Below, piece by piece: positions 8,680 through 16,314 of a stretch of 35,433 nt of DNA; the first letter of the stretch is position 1, and each line of letters begins with the position of its first letter. The position numbers were made by a program, and so were the translations under genes. Source of the stretch: Sphaerochaeta sp. (lineage in GTDB: Bacteria > Spirochaetota > Spirochaetia > Sphaerochaetales > Sphaerochaetaceae); assembly GCA_018399495.1 (NCBI GenBank), contig JAGYOG010000027.1, positions 1 through 35,433 on the forward strand, in the 5' to 3' direction. The notes beneath the pieces were generated by a model, which saw only the letters and a list, made by a program, of their open reading frames with translations, made no database searches and was not told the DNA's origin.

Positions 8680-8813
8680 TTTCCGAAATGAGAAAAAAGT
8701 ATTCTAAATTGTGAAGTTATTTCTCTACAGAGAAAAAACTCTTCCTTCTCATTAGTTTCTCTTATGAGAGAATAATGTACTAATATTTGCAAATATTTCT
8801 CATATATAAGAAA
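8680..8813. promoter_or_regulatory. Array of four TTTCTC/GAGAAA palindromes
   Basis: Four related dyads lie in the 428-base divergent gap. The best is TTTCTC-TACA-GAGAAA at 8720-8735. The others are TTTCCG-AAAT-GAGAAA at 8680-8695, TTCTCT-TATG-AGAGAA at 8757-8772 and TTTCT-N8-AGAAA at 8796-8813. Their centres are 40, 37 and 40 bases apart, close to four helical turns each, so bound dimers would line up on one face. The array begins just upstream of the ATPase -35 box. The regulator is unknown. Confidence 0.55.
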
Positions 8814-8937
8814 CTTTTCTAACTGATATACCCTGCACTCCACATGATTCTGATTGAACACAAGAAGCCGTTCAATGGGTATATATAGTTCTTCTGCTTT
8901 TTGGGAAATGGGAACCTTTCGTATACTTGGCGATACT

Positions 8938-9023
8938 CTATCAGAAATGAGGAAGTAACGATCTACTCCCTCAAAAGTGAAAAGAATAGCAGAGAAATCC
9001 GTTTACCCCATCAAAAATGATGG
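8938..9023. promoter_or_regulatory. Three TCA-N4-TGA operator-like sites before fic
   Basis: Three dyads with a common TCA-RAAR-TGA core occur at 8941-8950, 8971-8980 and 9011-9020, spaced 30 and 40 bases. The last is perfect over 6-base arms: CCATCA-AAAA-TGATGG (9008-9023). They sit between a TATACT box (8922-8927) and the Fic start at 9067, a position expected for repressor binding. The sequence differs from the TTTCTC array beside it, so two regulators may share this intergenic region. Confidence 0.5.
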
Positions 9024-9066
9024 ACTATTTATGGTTCATGTACGAACATTGAGTAGGAGCAGAACA

Positions 9067-10179
9067 ATGGCATATATCTGGAATAATCTTGATTGGCCGT
9101 CATTTACCTATGATGAAGAACAGGTTGCACGGCAATACGAAGCGTATATATTGCAGAGAAAAGCAACTGATATTGTGTTTGCAATGATCGATCCAGATAT
9201 GAGAGATAGGATGCATGCGCAATCCCTTACCGATGAGATTCTTTCCAGTCTGGAGATTGAAGGAGTATCCATCTCCTACGATTCCGTATATTCCTCTATA
9301 TGCAAGCATCTTGATATTCATCTCGAGAAAAAGGCGAAAAGTGACCGATACGCCGAAAGTATTTCAATGCTTGTCCTTGATGCAACAGGAAATCTGGATG
9401 CGCTCTCTACTGACAGGATACAAGGGTGGCACTCCCTTCTCTTCTCCCAGATGGCTGGGATTAAGCCAAGGCATATTGGTGAATACCGAAGCGGTCCCGT
9501 ATACATCAGCAAAGGAACTGGGAGGAAGGAAGAACTTGTGTACGAGGGACTTCCCTTTGAGAAGATTCCAAGAGAGATGGAACAGCTCATTGCCTTCATT
9601 AATGAGGAGAATGAGAAAAAACCACTCATAATAAGTGCCATTGCATCCTTATGGTTTCTTTGTATTCACCCCTTTGGGGATGGAAATGGAAGAATCTCCA
9701 GGGCGATTGCAGAGTATGTACTCTCAAAAGGTTTACATGAGACCCATAGGGTATACAGTATGTCATCCTTAATCCTGGAGAATCGAGATGACTATTACCG
9801 CCTCTTGCAAGAGTTCAGCTCACAGGCAGAATCGCTGGATTGTACCAAGTGGCTCCTTTGGAATATTGAAATAGCAATCAAGGCGAAACTGGAAGCACTA
9901 CATGCCTATGAGAGGAGTGTAAAGCTTACACGGTTTATGAAAAACCTGGATCCGTCCATCTATAACTCACGGCAGTTGTCGATGTTGTTCAAGCTTGCCG
10001 ATGGATCGTTTGAGGGTAAGCTTTCAACCGATAAATGGGCAAAAATGAACAAATGTTCTCCCGCTGCAGCCTCAAGAGATATTCAGCAACTTCTCCTTGA
10101 AAGATTGTTGGTGCCCTCTGGGGAGACCGGCCCAAAGACAGGATACTTCCTCAATCCAAGTATTCTGGAGACCCTCTGA
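9067..10179 (+). CDS. Fic family protein with DUF4172 N-terminus
   Basis: This is a 370-residue Fic-domain protein, expected to transfer AMP or another nucleotide group from a cofactor to a target hydroxyl. The N-terminus (MAYIWNNLDWPSFTYDEE) matches the DUF4172 domain that begins many stand-alone Fic proteins. The start at 9067 has AGGAG at 9055-9059; an in-frame GTG at 8977 would run through the operator-like sites. The autoinhibitory helix motif S-xxx-E-G is present as SLEIEG (Ser61, Glu65, Gly66), and the catalytic motif HPFGDGNGR begins at His201, all residues intact. The C-terminus looks like a winged helix, which may allow DNA binding and autoregulation. Target unknown. The neighbouring pcm gene starts 36 bases downstream. 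Confidence 0.92.
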   Translation: MAYIWNNLDWPSFTYDEEQVARQYEAYILQRKATDIVFAMIDPDMRDRMHAQSLTDEILSSLEIEGVSISYDSVYSSICKHLDIHLEKKAKSDRYAESISMLVLDATGNLDALSTDRIQGWHSLLFSQMAGIKPRHIGEYRSGPVYISKGTGRKEELVYEGLPFEKIPREMEQLIAFINEENEKKPLIISAIASLWFLCIHPFGDGNGRISRAIAEYVLSKGLHETHRVYSMSSLILENRDDYYRLLQEFSSQAESLDCTKWLLWNIEIAIKAKLEALHAYERSVKLTRFMKNLDPSIYNSRQLSMLFKLADGSFEGKLSTDKWAKMNKCSPAAASRDIQQLLLERLLVPSGETGPKTGYFLNPSILETL

Positions 10180-10215
10180 CTCTTTCGTCTCTTATCATTG
10201 CCTTACTCTGGTGGT

Positions 10216-10797
10216 ATGCTTGTGTATATGGATGAGAAGCTCTTGCAGTTCTTTTCCTCTCTGGACCGTTCCCGCTTTGTGGATGAACCCTACAAAGCCC
10301 TCTCTTCCCTTGACCGTCCACTTCCCATCGGGCACGGACAGACCATCAGCCAACCAAGCTTGGTTGCTTTTATGACCGAGCAGCTTGAACTCAATAAAAC
10401 CCACACAGTACTAGAGATCGGAACGGGGTGTGGCTACCAGAGTGCCTTCCTTGCTGAGTTCTCTGGCGAGCTGTATACGGTTGAACGAATCGGCGCACTA
10501 AGCAAGAAGGCAGAAGAGAGACTAAATTCTTTTGGATATAGGAACATCCACTACCGAGTGGGGGATGGCAGCCTTGGCTGGCCTGAGCATGCTCAGTTTG
10601 ACCGGATCATGGTAACTGCAGCACCAAAAAACATTCCAATATCACTACTTGATCAGCTTGCTCCTGAGGGTATCATGATCATTCCAGTAGGCCCTCAGGG
10701 TTTGCAGGAACTGCTCAAGGTAACCAAGGATAAACATGGCAGTGTATCAGAGAGAAAACTTCTCGATGTTGTATTCGTAGAATTAGTGCGAAAATAG
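10216..10797 (+). CDS. pcm: Protein-L-isoaspartate O-methyltransferase
   Basis: This is a cytoplasmic repair methyltransferase of about 193 residues that uses S-adenosylmethionine to methylate isoaspartyl residues in damaged proteins. The family block LPIGHGQTISQPS is at about residues 36-48, and the SAM-binding motif I, VLEIGTGCGYQSAFLAE, follows at about 65-81; motif II is LYTVERI. The start is uncertain: ATG at 10216 and ATG at 10228 are both possible, and a TTG at 10198 is in frame; no strong Shine-Dalgarno decides. It lies directly after the Fic gene in the same direction and may be co-transcribed. Length fits the family (about 200-220), slightly short at the N-terminus. Confidence 0.9.
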   Translation: MLVYMDEKLLQFFSSLDRSRFVDEPYKALSSLDRPLPIGHGQTISQPSLVAFMTEQLELNKTHTVLEIGTGCGYQSAFLAEFSGELYTVERIGALSKKAEERLNSFGYRNIHYRVGDGSLGWPEHAQFDRIMVTAAPKNIPISLLDQLAPEGIMIIPVGPQGLQELLKVTKDKHGSVSERKLLDVVFVELVRK

Positions 10798-10880
10798 ACT
10801 AATATTCTATATAATGCACCAAAAAATTGATAATCTTAATATAAATCATTAAAAATATTAAAAAAGTTAATATATAAATA

Positions 10881-10909
10881 TTGACTTTTATATTATTTCC
10901 ACTTAGATT
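10881..10909 (+). promoter_or_regulatory. Strong promoter for the DUF2089 operon
   Basis: TTGACT (10881-10886) and TAGATT (10904-10909) are 17 bases apart, preceded by about 80 bases of almost pure A/T that could act as an UP element. The first gene starts at 10931 after an AGAGGAG ribosome-binding site. Confidence 0.7.
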
Positions 10910-10930
10910 GAATGCATCAGAGGAGTCGTT

Positions 10931-11296
10931 ATGGAACACAATTGGCAGAAACTGCTCTCGATGACCGGGGGAAAGAAGTTTGTTATCACCCAGGTACGGA
11001 TACCTGAGGACAACATAACCATAGAAGGTAATTTCCAGCTTCCTCCATTCGGGGAACTCAGCATGGAAGACCAGATTTTCATTGCAGCGTTCATCAAGAC
11101 CAATGGATCGATCAAACAGATGGAGTCGATCTTCAATATCAGCTACCCCACGGTGAAGAATCGCCTAAATCGCATTGCTAACCAGCTTGATATCGTTGAT
11201 GTCACGGTAAAGGTTTCCAACCCGGTTTCGAGTATCCTGGACCGAATTGAGCGAGGAGAGATTACCGCCAGCGACGCACTGAAGGAGATGGAATAA
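10931..11296 (+). CDS. DUF2089 family protein
   Basis: This 121-residue protein matches DUF2089: the blocks ITIEGNFQLPPFGELSMEDQ and ISYPTVKNRLNRI are the most recognisable. The second is an HTH, so a DNA-binding regulator is likely. Many relatives carry an N-terminal zinc ribbon with cysteine pairs; here no cysteine is present, so that part is lost or replaced. The ATG follows AGAGGAG. The stop overlaps the start of the next gene by one base (TAATG), showing an operon with the membrane protein and SHOCT-like gene. The C-terminal part (RIERGEITASDALKEM) resembles the short helical segment found in the SHOCT-like partner. It probably regulates this operon, but the signal is unknown. Confidence 0.85.
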   Translation: MEHNWQKLLSMTGGKKFVITQVRIPEDNITIEGNFQLPPFGELSMEDQIFIAAFIKTNGSIKQMESIFNISYPTVKNRLNRIANQLDIVDVTVKVSNPVSSILDRIERGEITASDALKEME

Positions 11297-11568
11297 TGCT
11301 ACCAATGCTTTTAGATTGCAGGGTACAGGGGGAGAAAAGACCCCATAGATTCTGGTTTCCCTTGGGACTCATCTACTTGCTGTTTGTCCCTGTGCTTATA
11401 CTTGGTGCAGTTGCCTATTTCATTCTTCTGCTTATCCCAGGGACAGCGAAGCAGGCACGCTCTTACTTTCCCTTGATCAAGGCGCTTCCATCACTGCTGA
11501 GTGCCACCATTGGAACGGAACTTGCATTTCGATCGAATGACAAAGATATAGAGATTCACATAATCTAG
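11296..11568 (+). CDS. Small membrane protein in DUF2089 operon
   Basis: This 90-residue protein has a hydrophobic stretch at about residues 22-50 (PLGLIYLLFVPVLILGAV onward) that forms one long or two short membrane segments, followed by a basic-amphipathic C-terminal half. No family is recognised. Its start overlaps the DUF2089 stop and its own stop lies 13 bases before the SHOCT-like gene, so it belongs to the same transcript. Similar DUF2089/membrane/SHOCT-like triples suggest an envelope-stress role, which is inference from organisation only. Confidence 0.75.
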   Translation: MLPMLLDCRVQGEKRPHRFWFPLGLIYLLFVPVLILGAVAYFILLLIPGTAKQARSYFPLIKALPSLLSATIGTELAFRSNDKDIEIHII

Positions 11569-11581
11569 GAGAAGAAAAAAA

Positions 11582-12007
11582 ATGAGTGAAGAAAGACTAA
11601 GAATATTGCATATGCTCAGTGAGGGGAAACTTACCCCCGACGAAGCGGAGAAACTGCTCTCGGCCATGGAGAAGGAATCTGGGAAGATGGAAAACATCAG
11701 GGAAACCCAACCAGGAGATATCCGGGGAAAGTACCTCTATGTAAAAGTAGAACCGAAGGAAGGGAAGTCCAGTGAGCGGGTTTCGGTCAAGGTCCCCCTT
11801 GCCCTGGTCAAGGCAGGACTGAACATCTCCAAGTTGATTCCCACCGAAGCTCAGGACAAGATCCAGGAATCCATGCATGAAAGCGGCATTCCTTTTGACT
11901 TCGGGTCAATTGACGCACAGAACATGCAGGAGATCATGGAAGCTCTTGAGCTGATGAGCATCGACGTGGACTCTGATGAGTCTACGGTACAGGTGTTCTG
12001 CAGGTAG
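11582..12007 (+). CDS. SHOCT-like domain protein (YvlB-type N-terminus)
   Basis: This 141-residue cytoplasmic protein starts with SEERLRILHMLSEGKLTPDEAEKLLSAM, the short two-helix segment seen at the N-terminus of YvlB-like and SHOCT-like proteins. The rest (about 45-141) reads as an alternating strand/helix domain containing YLYVKVEP and VSVKVPLALVKAG, also found in such proteins. GGAGAAG precedes the ATG. It closes the three-gene operon driven from 10881. Function is not established; a part in sensing envelope state is an inference. Confidence 0.8.
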   Translation: MSEERLRILHMLSEGKLTPDEAEKLLSAMEKESGKMENIRETQPGDIRGKYLYVKVEPKEGKSSERVSVKVPLALVKAGLNISKLIPTEAQDKIQESMHESGIPFDFGSIDAQNMQEIMEALELMSIDVDSDESTVQVFCR

Positions 12008-12020
12008 GAAAAGGGAAGAA

Positions 12021-12042
12021 GGGTGCCTTTCTCTGGGCACCC
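12021..12042 (+). terminator. Hairpin ending the DUF2089 operon
   Basis: GGGTGCC pairs perfectly with GGCACCC across an 8-base loop, 14 bases after the SHOCT-like stop. It also lies just past the end of the convergent Fic gene. No T-run on either strand, so termination is probable but not certain. Confidence 0.55.
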
Positions 12043-12055
12043 AGCCTTCCATATA

Positions 12056-12964
12056 TCAGGATTTCGTATCATAGGGAATTCTGAAGTACTCCAAGTAGTG
12101 CTTAAACGTATCCTGCGCAGCGAGGCATATATCACTAAGGAATCCCTTTTCTCTCTTCCATTCACTGAGACCCCTATAATAATAGAGCTTCATATCATCG
12201 GGTATGATAAAGGGGGTAATGTTTGAACGGAGGCACTCCTTGAACATAATCAATCTTCCGACCCGCCCATTACCATCTTGGAATGGATGGATAAGCTCAA
12301 AGTGAACATGGAAGTCAAGGATATCTTCAAGTGTCTTCTCCTCGATTGAGTGATAGGAGGCAAGCAAAGCTTGCATCTGTTCTGCAACCTGCTCAGGAGG
12401 CACTGTTTCAAGACCTCCAACCTCATTGGGGAGTTTTTTGTATGCTCCTATGCCAATCCAATCCTTTCGGCTATCACTAGTACCTGTCTTCAAGGTGGCA
12501 TGCAGTTGTTTGATAAACGCCTCACTAAGCGTGAATGTTGCTCGATCAATCATCAGGTCAATGCAACGAAAATGGTTCACTGTCTCTACAATGTCGTCGA
12601 CTTGCAGGATGGTATTCTCAAGGCTGATGGTATTGGTCTCATAGATATACCGAGTTTGTTCATGGGTGAGCTGGCTTCCTTCCATGTGGTTTGAGTTGAA
12701 GGTCATTTCTATCTGGAGTTTCTGGTAAATACCTCCCTTCCTCCTGGAGTGTTTCTCTTCCTTCAGGTGAGCCAACAGAGAAGAGGAAGTTCTCTGCGAT
12801 GTCGTTTCTTTTTCAGGCTTGGTAACTCCATCAGGAATCATCCATGTTTTCCCTTTCGGGAATGCTCCCTCAGAACACCTTGAGCACAATAATTCCTCAC
12901 CCCTCGTTCGCTCGCGGACCCATCTTTGGGCAATTTTTGCGACTAAAGTAATACCGCATAACAT
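12056..12964 (-). CDS. Fic family protein, HTH region frame-scrambled
   Basis: This 302-residue Fic protein keeps all catalytic residues: HPFQDGNGR (226-234) and the inhibitory S-xxx-E-G motif SNHMEG (91-96). The ATG at 12964 follows GGGAGG. Residues 1-15 (ending AKIAQRW) and 33 onward (EGAFPKGKTWMIPDG) are the two halves of a MerR-like HTH found at the start of this Fic subfamily, but residues 16-32 between them make no sense in this frame. In the next frame bases 12919-12871 read GSASERGVRNYCAQGVL, the missing recognition helix. Two compensating indels therefore replaced that helix while keeping the rest in frame. DNA binding is probably lost; nucleotidyl transfer need not be. Sequencing errors would look the same. 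Confidence 0.88.
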   Translation of the reverse strand: MLCGITLVAKIAQRWVRERTRGEELLCSRCSEGAFPKGKTWMIPDGVTKPEKETTSQRTSSSLLAHLKEEKHSRRKGGIYQKLQIEMTFNSNHMEGSQLTHEQTRYIYETNTISLENTILQVDDIVETVNHFRCIDLMIDRATFTLSEAFIKQLHATLKTGTSDSRKDWIGIGAYKKLPNEVGGLETVPPEQVAEQMQALLASYHSIEEKTLEDILDFHVHFELIHPFQDGNGRVGRLIMFKECLRSNITPFIIPDDMKLYYYRGLSEWKREKGFLSDICLAAQDTFKHYLEYFRIPYDTKS

Positions 12965-13435
12965 CCTCCCTTGTAATAGTATAGCATGGTATCGGCATAA
13001 AATTGAGAAATTTATAAAAAAATAGTATATACATGCCGGAATGTAACAGATACTCCTTTATGCGGGCATCACGCAAGGGAAGCGTTTCTCAGTCAAAGAT
13101 AAGAAACATGCATTGGAAGTAAAATTCTATGTGGACGAAAGATGATGAAGTTTGCAGATGCATAATAAAAAGTATGGGTACTTGCGATATCTCTCATTAG
13201 AGGATTCTAGTCGAAGGTAAAGGTTCTGTTCTTATTGCACAGCTAAATAATCTGGAACTATCTTCCCCAGAATAACTACATGGATGGCGGTTGACTTTAT
13301 ATCTCCTGCTGGTAAGGTGAAAGCAGACACACAGGAATAGAAAACTATGATAGGATAAGGTTTTAAGACTTATCCAGTGTAAGTTGTTATCTATTTTCTG
13401 TAGTATGTATTCAACACTTTGGGAGATGCCATTTC
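12965..13435. other. 471-base gap with possible gene remnant
   Basis: No intact gene is visible. A - strand TATACT box lies at about 12980-12975 ahead of the Fic gene. Around 13056-13140 one + frame reads YAGITQGKRFSVKDKK and then HALEVKFYVDER, and a different frame soon after reads MHNKKYGYLRYLSLEDSSRR. These look like coding sequence broken by frameshifts, but no family is recognised. The final 60 bases are the leader of the antiporter gene. Confidence 0.3.
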
Positions 13436-14845
13436 ATGTATAAGAAAGAAGCTCCATTGCCATCGATTTATGTATCCCTGATTCCTCTAGTCATTACGGG
13501 CCTAGCCTTGTGGGTGTCCATCTTCATGCTGGACACACAACCACATTTTGCTCTGTTTCTTGGTGCGACAACAGCTGGGGTATGTGCCTATGCGAGCGGT
13601 TGTCCTTGGGAAATAATCAGAGAGGGATTCAAGCAGTCAATTAGTAGGACTATTCCCGCATTATTGATCCTATTGATCATAGGGATGCTTATAGGAGTAT
13701 GGATTGCCAGTGGGGTTGTCCCCGCGCTGATGTATTTTGGATTTAAGGTCCTGACAGCCCGATGGTTTTTACCGATTATGCTTGTATCTTGTGGTGCAAT
13801 GTCGTTGATCACCGGGAGCTCTTGGACAACAATAGGGACCATTGGTGTAGCTGCTGTTGGTGTCGGTGAAGGACTGGGAATCCCAGTGGCCATGACAGCA
13901 GGTGCTGTCGTCTCCGGGGCGTTCTTCGGTGACAAGATTTCTCCCATGTCCGATTCCACTAACTTGACTTCTTCAGTGCTAGGCGTAAATCTCTTTGATC
14001 ATATTCGGCATATGCTCTATTCCACAGTTCTTGTGATGGTGCTCTCTTTGGTGGTTTTTACTGTAATGGGATTCATTGTTTCTGGCGAAGGTGCCATAAG
14101 CGATGTTTCAACCTATACAGACAGTATCCTGCAACACTTCAACTTTACGTTCTGGCTCTTCATACCTCCACTAGCGGTTATCACACTCATTCTTCTCAAA
14201 GTTCCTGCCATACCTTGTCTCATAACCGGTCTCATTCTTGGAGGAGCTGCCTATCTTTTGTTCCAAGGAGGAAGCTTAAAGCTGCTTTTCGAAACAATCC
14301 ATACAGGGTTTCGTCTTGATTCCGGTAGTGAATATATAGACAAATTGTTCTCCCGAGGGGGAATGGAGAGTATGTATAACGTTGTTGTCCTTGCTCTGAT
14401 TTCACTTGCTCTCGGAGGTATCATGGACCGGACAGGGATGCTACACAGCATTGTCCTGAAACTTTCCCGGTTTGTTGGTACGGTCGGTAATCTGACTGTG
14501 ACTGTTCTTTTGACCTCGATACTTATAAATATATTCAGTGCAAACCAATACCTTGCTGTCATACTCCCTGGGCAAATGTATGAGGAAAACTATCGTGCCA
14601 AGAAACTCAAATTAAAAAATCTTACCCGTACCTTGGAAGCTGGAGGTACCCTCACCGCTCCCTTGATTCCTTGGAACAGCAGTGCTGTCTTTGTGTACTC
14701 AGCCTTGGGTGTATCAGCGAGTGCATATGCTCCCTATGCAATATTCTGTTGGTTGTCTCCAATTGTGGTAGCAATATTCGCCTATGTGAATTTTTCTATG
14801 GAACGTGTAGCCCCAAGAGAGAAGGAGCCAGAGGATCAGCAATAG
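13436..14845 (+). CDS. nhaC: NhaC family Na+/H+ antiporter
   Basis: This 469-residue integral membrane protein has about 11-12 hydrophobic segments and the hallmark NhaC blocks: SCGAMSLITGSSWTTIGTIG, AGAVVSGAFFGDKISPMSDS and the late TRTLEAGGTLTAPLIPWNS. The family exchanges sodium for protons, or in some members malate for lactate; the activity here is assumed to be cation/proton exchange. GGGAG lies 9 bases before the ATG. No partner gene is nearby; the AbrB/PIN pair follows after its own promoter. Sequence is intact and unlike the decayed genes around it. Confidence 0.93.
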   Translation: MYKKEAPLPSIYVSLIPLVITGLALWVSIFMLDTQPHFALFLGATTAGVCAYASGCPWEIIREGFKQSISRTIPALLILLIIGMLIGVWIASGVVPALMYFGFKVLTARWFLPIMLVSCGAMSLITGSSWTTIGTIGVAAVGVGEGLGIPVAMTAGAVVSGAFFGDKISPMSDSTNLTSSVLGVNLFDHIRHMLYSTVLVMVLSLVVFTVMGFIVSGEGAISDVSTYTDSILQHFNFTFWLFIPPLAVITLILLKVPAIPCLITGLILGGAAYLLFQGGSLKLLFETIHTGFRLDSGSEYIDKLFSRGGMESMYNVVVLALISLALGGIMDRTGMLHSIVLKLSRFVGTVGNLTVTVLLTSILINIFSANQYLAVILPGQMYEENYRAKKLKLKNLTRTLEAGGTLTAPLIPWNSSAVFVYSALGVSASAYAPYAIFCWLSPIVVAIFAYVNFSMERVAPREKEPEDQQ

Positions 14846-14902
14846 TCAGCAAGATTGATGATTCCTTGGTCTTCATATGCCAAATACTTCTGAAAAGAGG
14901 AC

Positions 14903-14954
14903 TTGTCAATATGGGACGCCCATGGTACATTGAAAGTAGGGAATTCCCTACTTT
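14903..14954 (+). promoter_or_regulatory. AbrB/PIN promoter with two palindromes
   Basis: TTGTCA (14903-14908) and TACATT (14926-14931) are 17 bases apart. Immediately after the -10 box lies a perfect 22-bp palindrome (14933-14954), with arms AAAGTAGGG and CCCTACTTT around AATT, covering the expected transcription start and touching the ribosome-binding site. A second dyad, ATGGG-ACG-CCCAT (14911-14923), lies in the promoter spacer. This is the layout of an autorepressed toxin-antitoxin promoter. Confidence 0.75.
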
Positions 14955-14964
14955 GGAGGATAAA

Positions 14965-15234
14965 ATGGCACAGCAATTTATTGACAATGCAAAAGTGATG
15001 GCCAAAGGTCAGGTGACCATCCCCAAGGACGTTAGGACAGCTTTGGGCATCGGAGCCGGGGATCGTGTGACTTTTCTAGTGGATGGAGGTAATGTGAGGA
15101 TTATTAACTCAGCCCTCTATGCCATGGAGATTCTACAAAATAAGATGGCAGGTGAAGCACAGAAGGCATGCTTGGAAGATGATGAGGATGTGATGGATCT
15201 TGTAAGAAGCCTCCGCTCTGAGAATATTGAATGA
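14965..15234 (+). CDS. AbrB/SpoVT-type antitoxin
   Basis: This 89-residue protein has a swapped-hairpin AbrB DNA-binding domain at its N-terminus: AKGQVTIPKDVRTALGIGAGDRV is the family signature (residues about 13-35). The C-terminal tail is acidic and helical, as expected for toxin binding. The ATG at 14965 is chosen because GGAGG is at 14955-14959; upstream in-frame codons would put the operator inside the gene. It overlaps the PIN gene by 4 bases (ATGA), so the two are translationally coupled. It should neutralise the PIN toxin and repress the shared promoter through the palindrome upstream. Confidence 0.92.
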   Translation: MAQQFIDNAKVMAKGQVTIPKDVRTALGIGAGDRVTFLVDGGNVRIINSALYAMEILQNKMAGEAQKACLEDDEDVMDLVRSLRSENIE

Positions 15235-15650
15235 AAATTCTTATTGACACGAACGTTTTAATTTCAGCAGCACTATTTCCCCACAGCACACCAGCACAAG
15301 CTTTTTGGAAAGGCAATACGTATCCATTCCAAGCTGTTATCTGTGAGCAAAACCTTGACGAGATGAAGCGTATTTTCACAAGGGAATTTTCTGATAAGCT
15401 TCCAGCCCTAGAGTCGTTCATCTATAACTCTCTTCTTTCAATTGAGATAGTTGATACTCCTGAAAGACCTGTAAAAGAGGAAAAGTTGATACGCGATATG
15501 ATGGACAGACCTATATTGCGTAGTGCGATAGTCTCTGACGTGGATATCATTCTGACAGGAGATAAAGACTTCCTTGAGTCTGGGATAGACCGCCCTCGGA
15601 TGATGACACCATCGGATTTTATGTTTGTTCATTCGTCATTTAAGATCTGA
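15231..15650 (+). CDS. PIN-domain toxin (putative VapC-like RNase)
   Basis: This 139-residue PIN protein opens with KILIDTNVLISAAL, giving the first catalytic Asp6; a glutamate in NLDEMKRIF and the late VDIILTGDKDFLE block supply the other acidic residues. PIN toxins cut specific RNAs, often tRNA or rRNA, using a metal-bound acidic site. The start overlaps the AbrB antitoxin stop, a typical toxin-antitoxin arrangement. Length fits the PIN_3 group, which commonly pairs with AbrB-type partners. The RNA target is unknown. Confidence 0.9.
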   Translation: MKILIDTNVLISAALFPHSTPAQAFWKGNTYPFQAVICEQNLDEMKRIFTREFSDKLPALESFIYNSLLSIEIVDTPERPVKEEKLIRDMMDRPILRSAIVSDVDIILTGDKDFLESGIDRPRMMTPSDFMFVHSSFKI

Positions 15651-15700
15651 CTCCAACATATCTGTGGTAAAAGTATAGTAGCGTCAGAGTAGATTGCATC

Positions 15701-16206
15701 ATGCGAAAAATTATCGTTTTCCTTATGTTCTGTATTGTATTCATGCCAGTATTCGCATCGTCTCCAAAGTACCATACGGGGATACTACGAGTGTCGGGTT
15801 CTTTTCCTGGTATACACAAGTGGATGCAGGGCTCAAGGTAGACCTTTCCCAAACTGTGGCGCTTGGCTTGACGCAGCGTATTGCCTATGGGTATACCTTC
15901 CAAGAGATCCTAGGGATGACGGAGATCAGGGTGTAACTTTTGGATGATTTGTTCTTCCATATCGGAGCATCGTATCTGGTTCAAGAATCAGCACAATTAC
16001 AACCCGATTTTGCTACTAGAATGCTTCCGTATCATGGTTTCGGTCTTTACATTCCCATCGATAGAAACAGAAATTTCTTCCTGGTTCCCTGCATAGAGAT
16101 GAATCAGTCCTTTTGTCTTTCAGACGAGGTGCGACCAATCTATACTGAGTTGCCATTTGCCATTGCAGGGCAAATTTCGCTTTCGTGCGAGTATCGGCCA
16201 CAGTGA
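15701..16206 (+). pseudogene. Frameshifted exported beta-rich protein
   Basis: The ATG at 15701 begins a clear Sec signal (MRKIIVFLMFCIVFMPVFAS), but that frame stops soon after. From about 15755 a different frame continues with VSKVPYGDTTSVGFFSWYTQ, an alternating-polarity sequence typical of outer-membrane barrels. This second frame hits TAA at 15934-15936 and then stays open (DDLFFHIGASYLVQES and so on) to 16206, ending SCEYRPQ. So one frameshift and one nonsense codon (or a pair of nearby indels) break a small exported protein of about 165 residues. No specific family is recognised. A TATAGT box lies just upstream at about 15675. Confidence 0.7.
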
Positions 16207-16253
16207 TTGTAATTGCCAAGTTCTATAGAACGTACACCAAGAATCAGGGAATA

Positions 16254-16282
16254 TTGACAAACATAGGGTTTCTCTCTACTCT
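16254..16282 (+). promoter_or_regulatory. Consensus-like promoter of mpsC gene
   Basis: TTGACA (16254-16259) and TACTCT (16277-16282) are 17 bases apart, 33 bases before the ATG, with AAGGAGAAGG as ribosome-binding site. Confidence 0.7.
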
Positions 16283-16314
16283 ATCCGCATATAAAGTAAG
16301 GAGAAGGCCTAGTA

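Noticed and set aside
8977-9066. Upstream GTG start for the first Fic protein
   Set aside because: The extra 30 residues would be encoded by the operator-like repeats; the DUF4172 domain begins at 9067 with a good ribosome-binding site.
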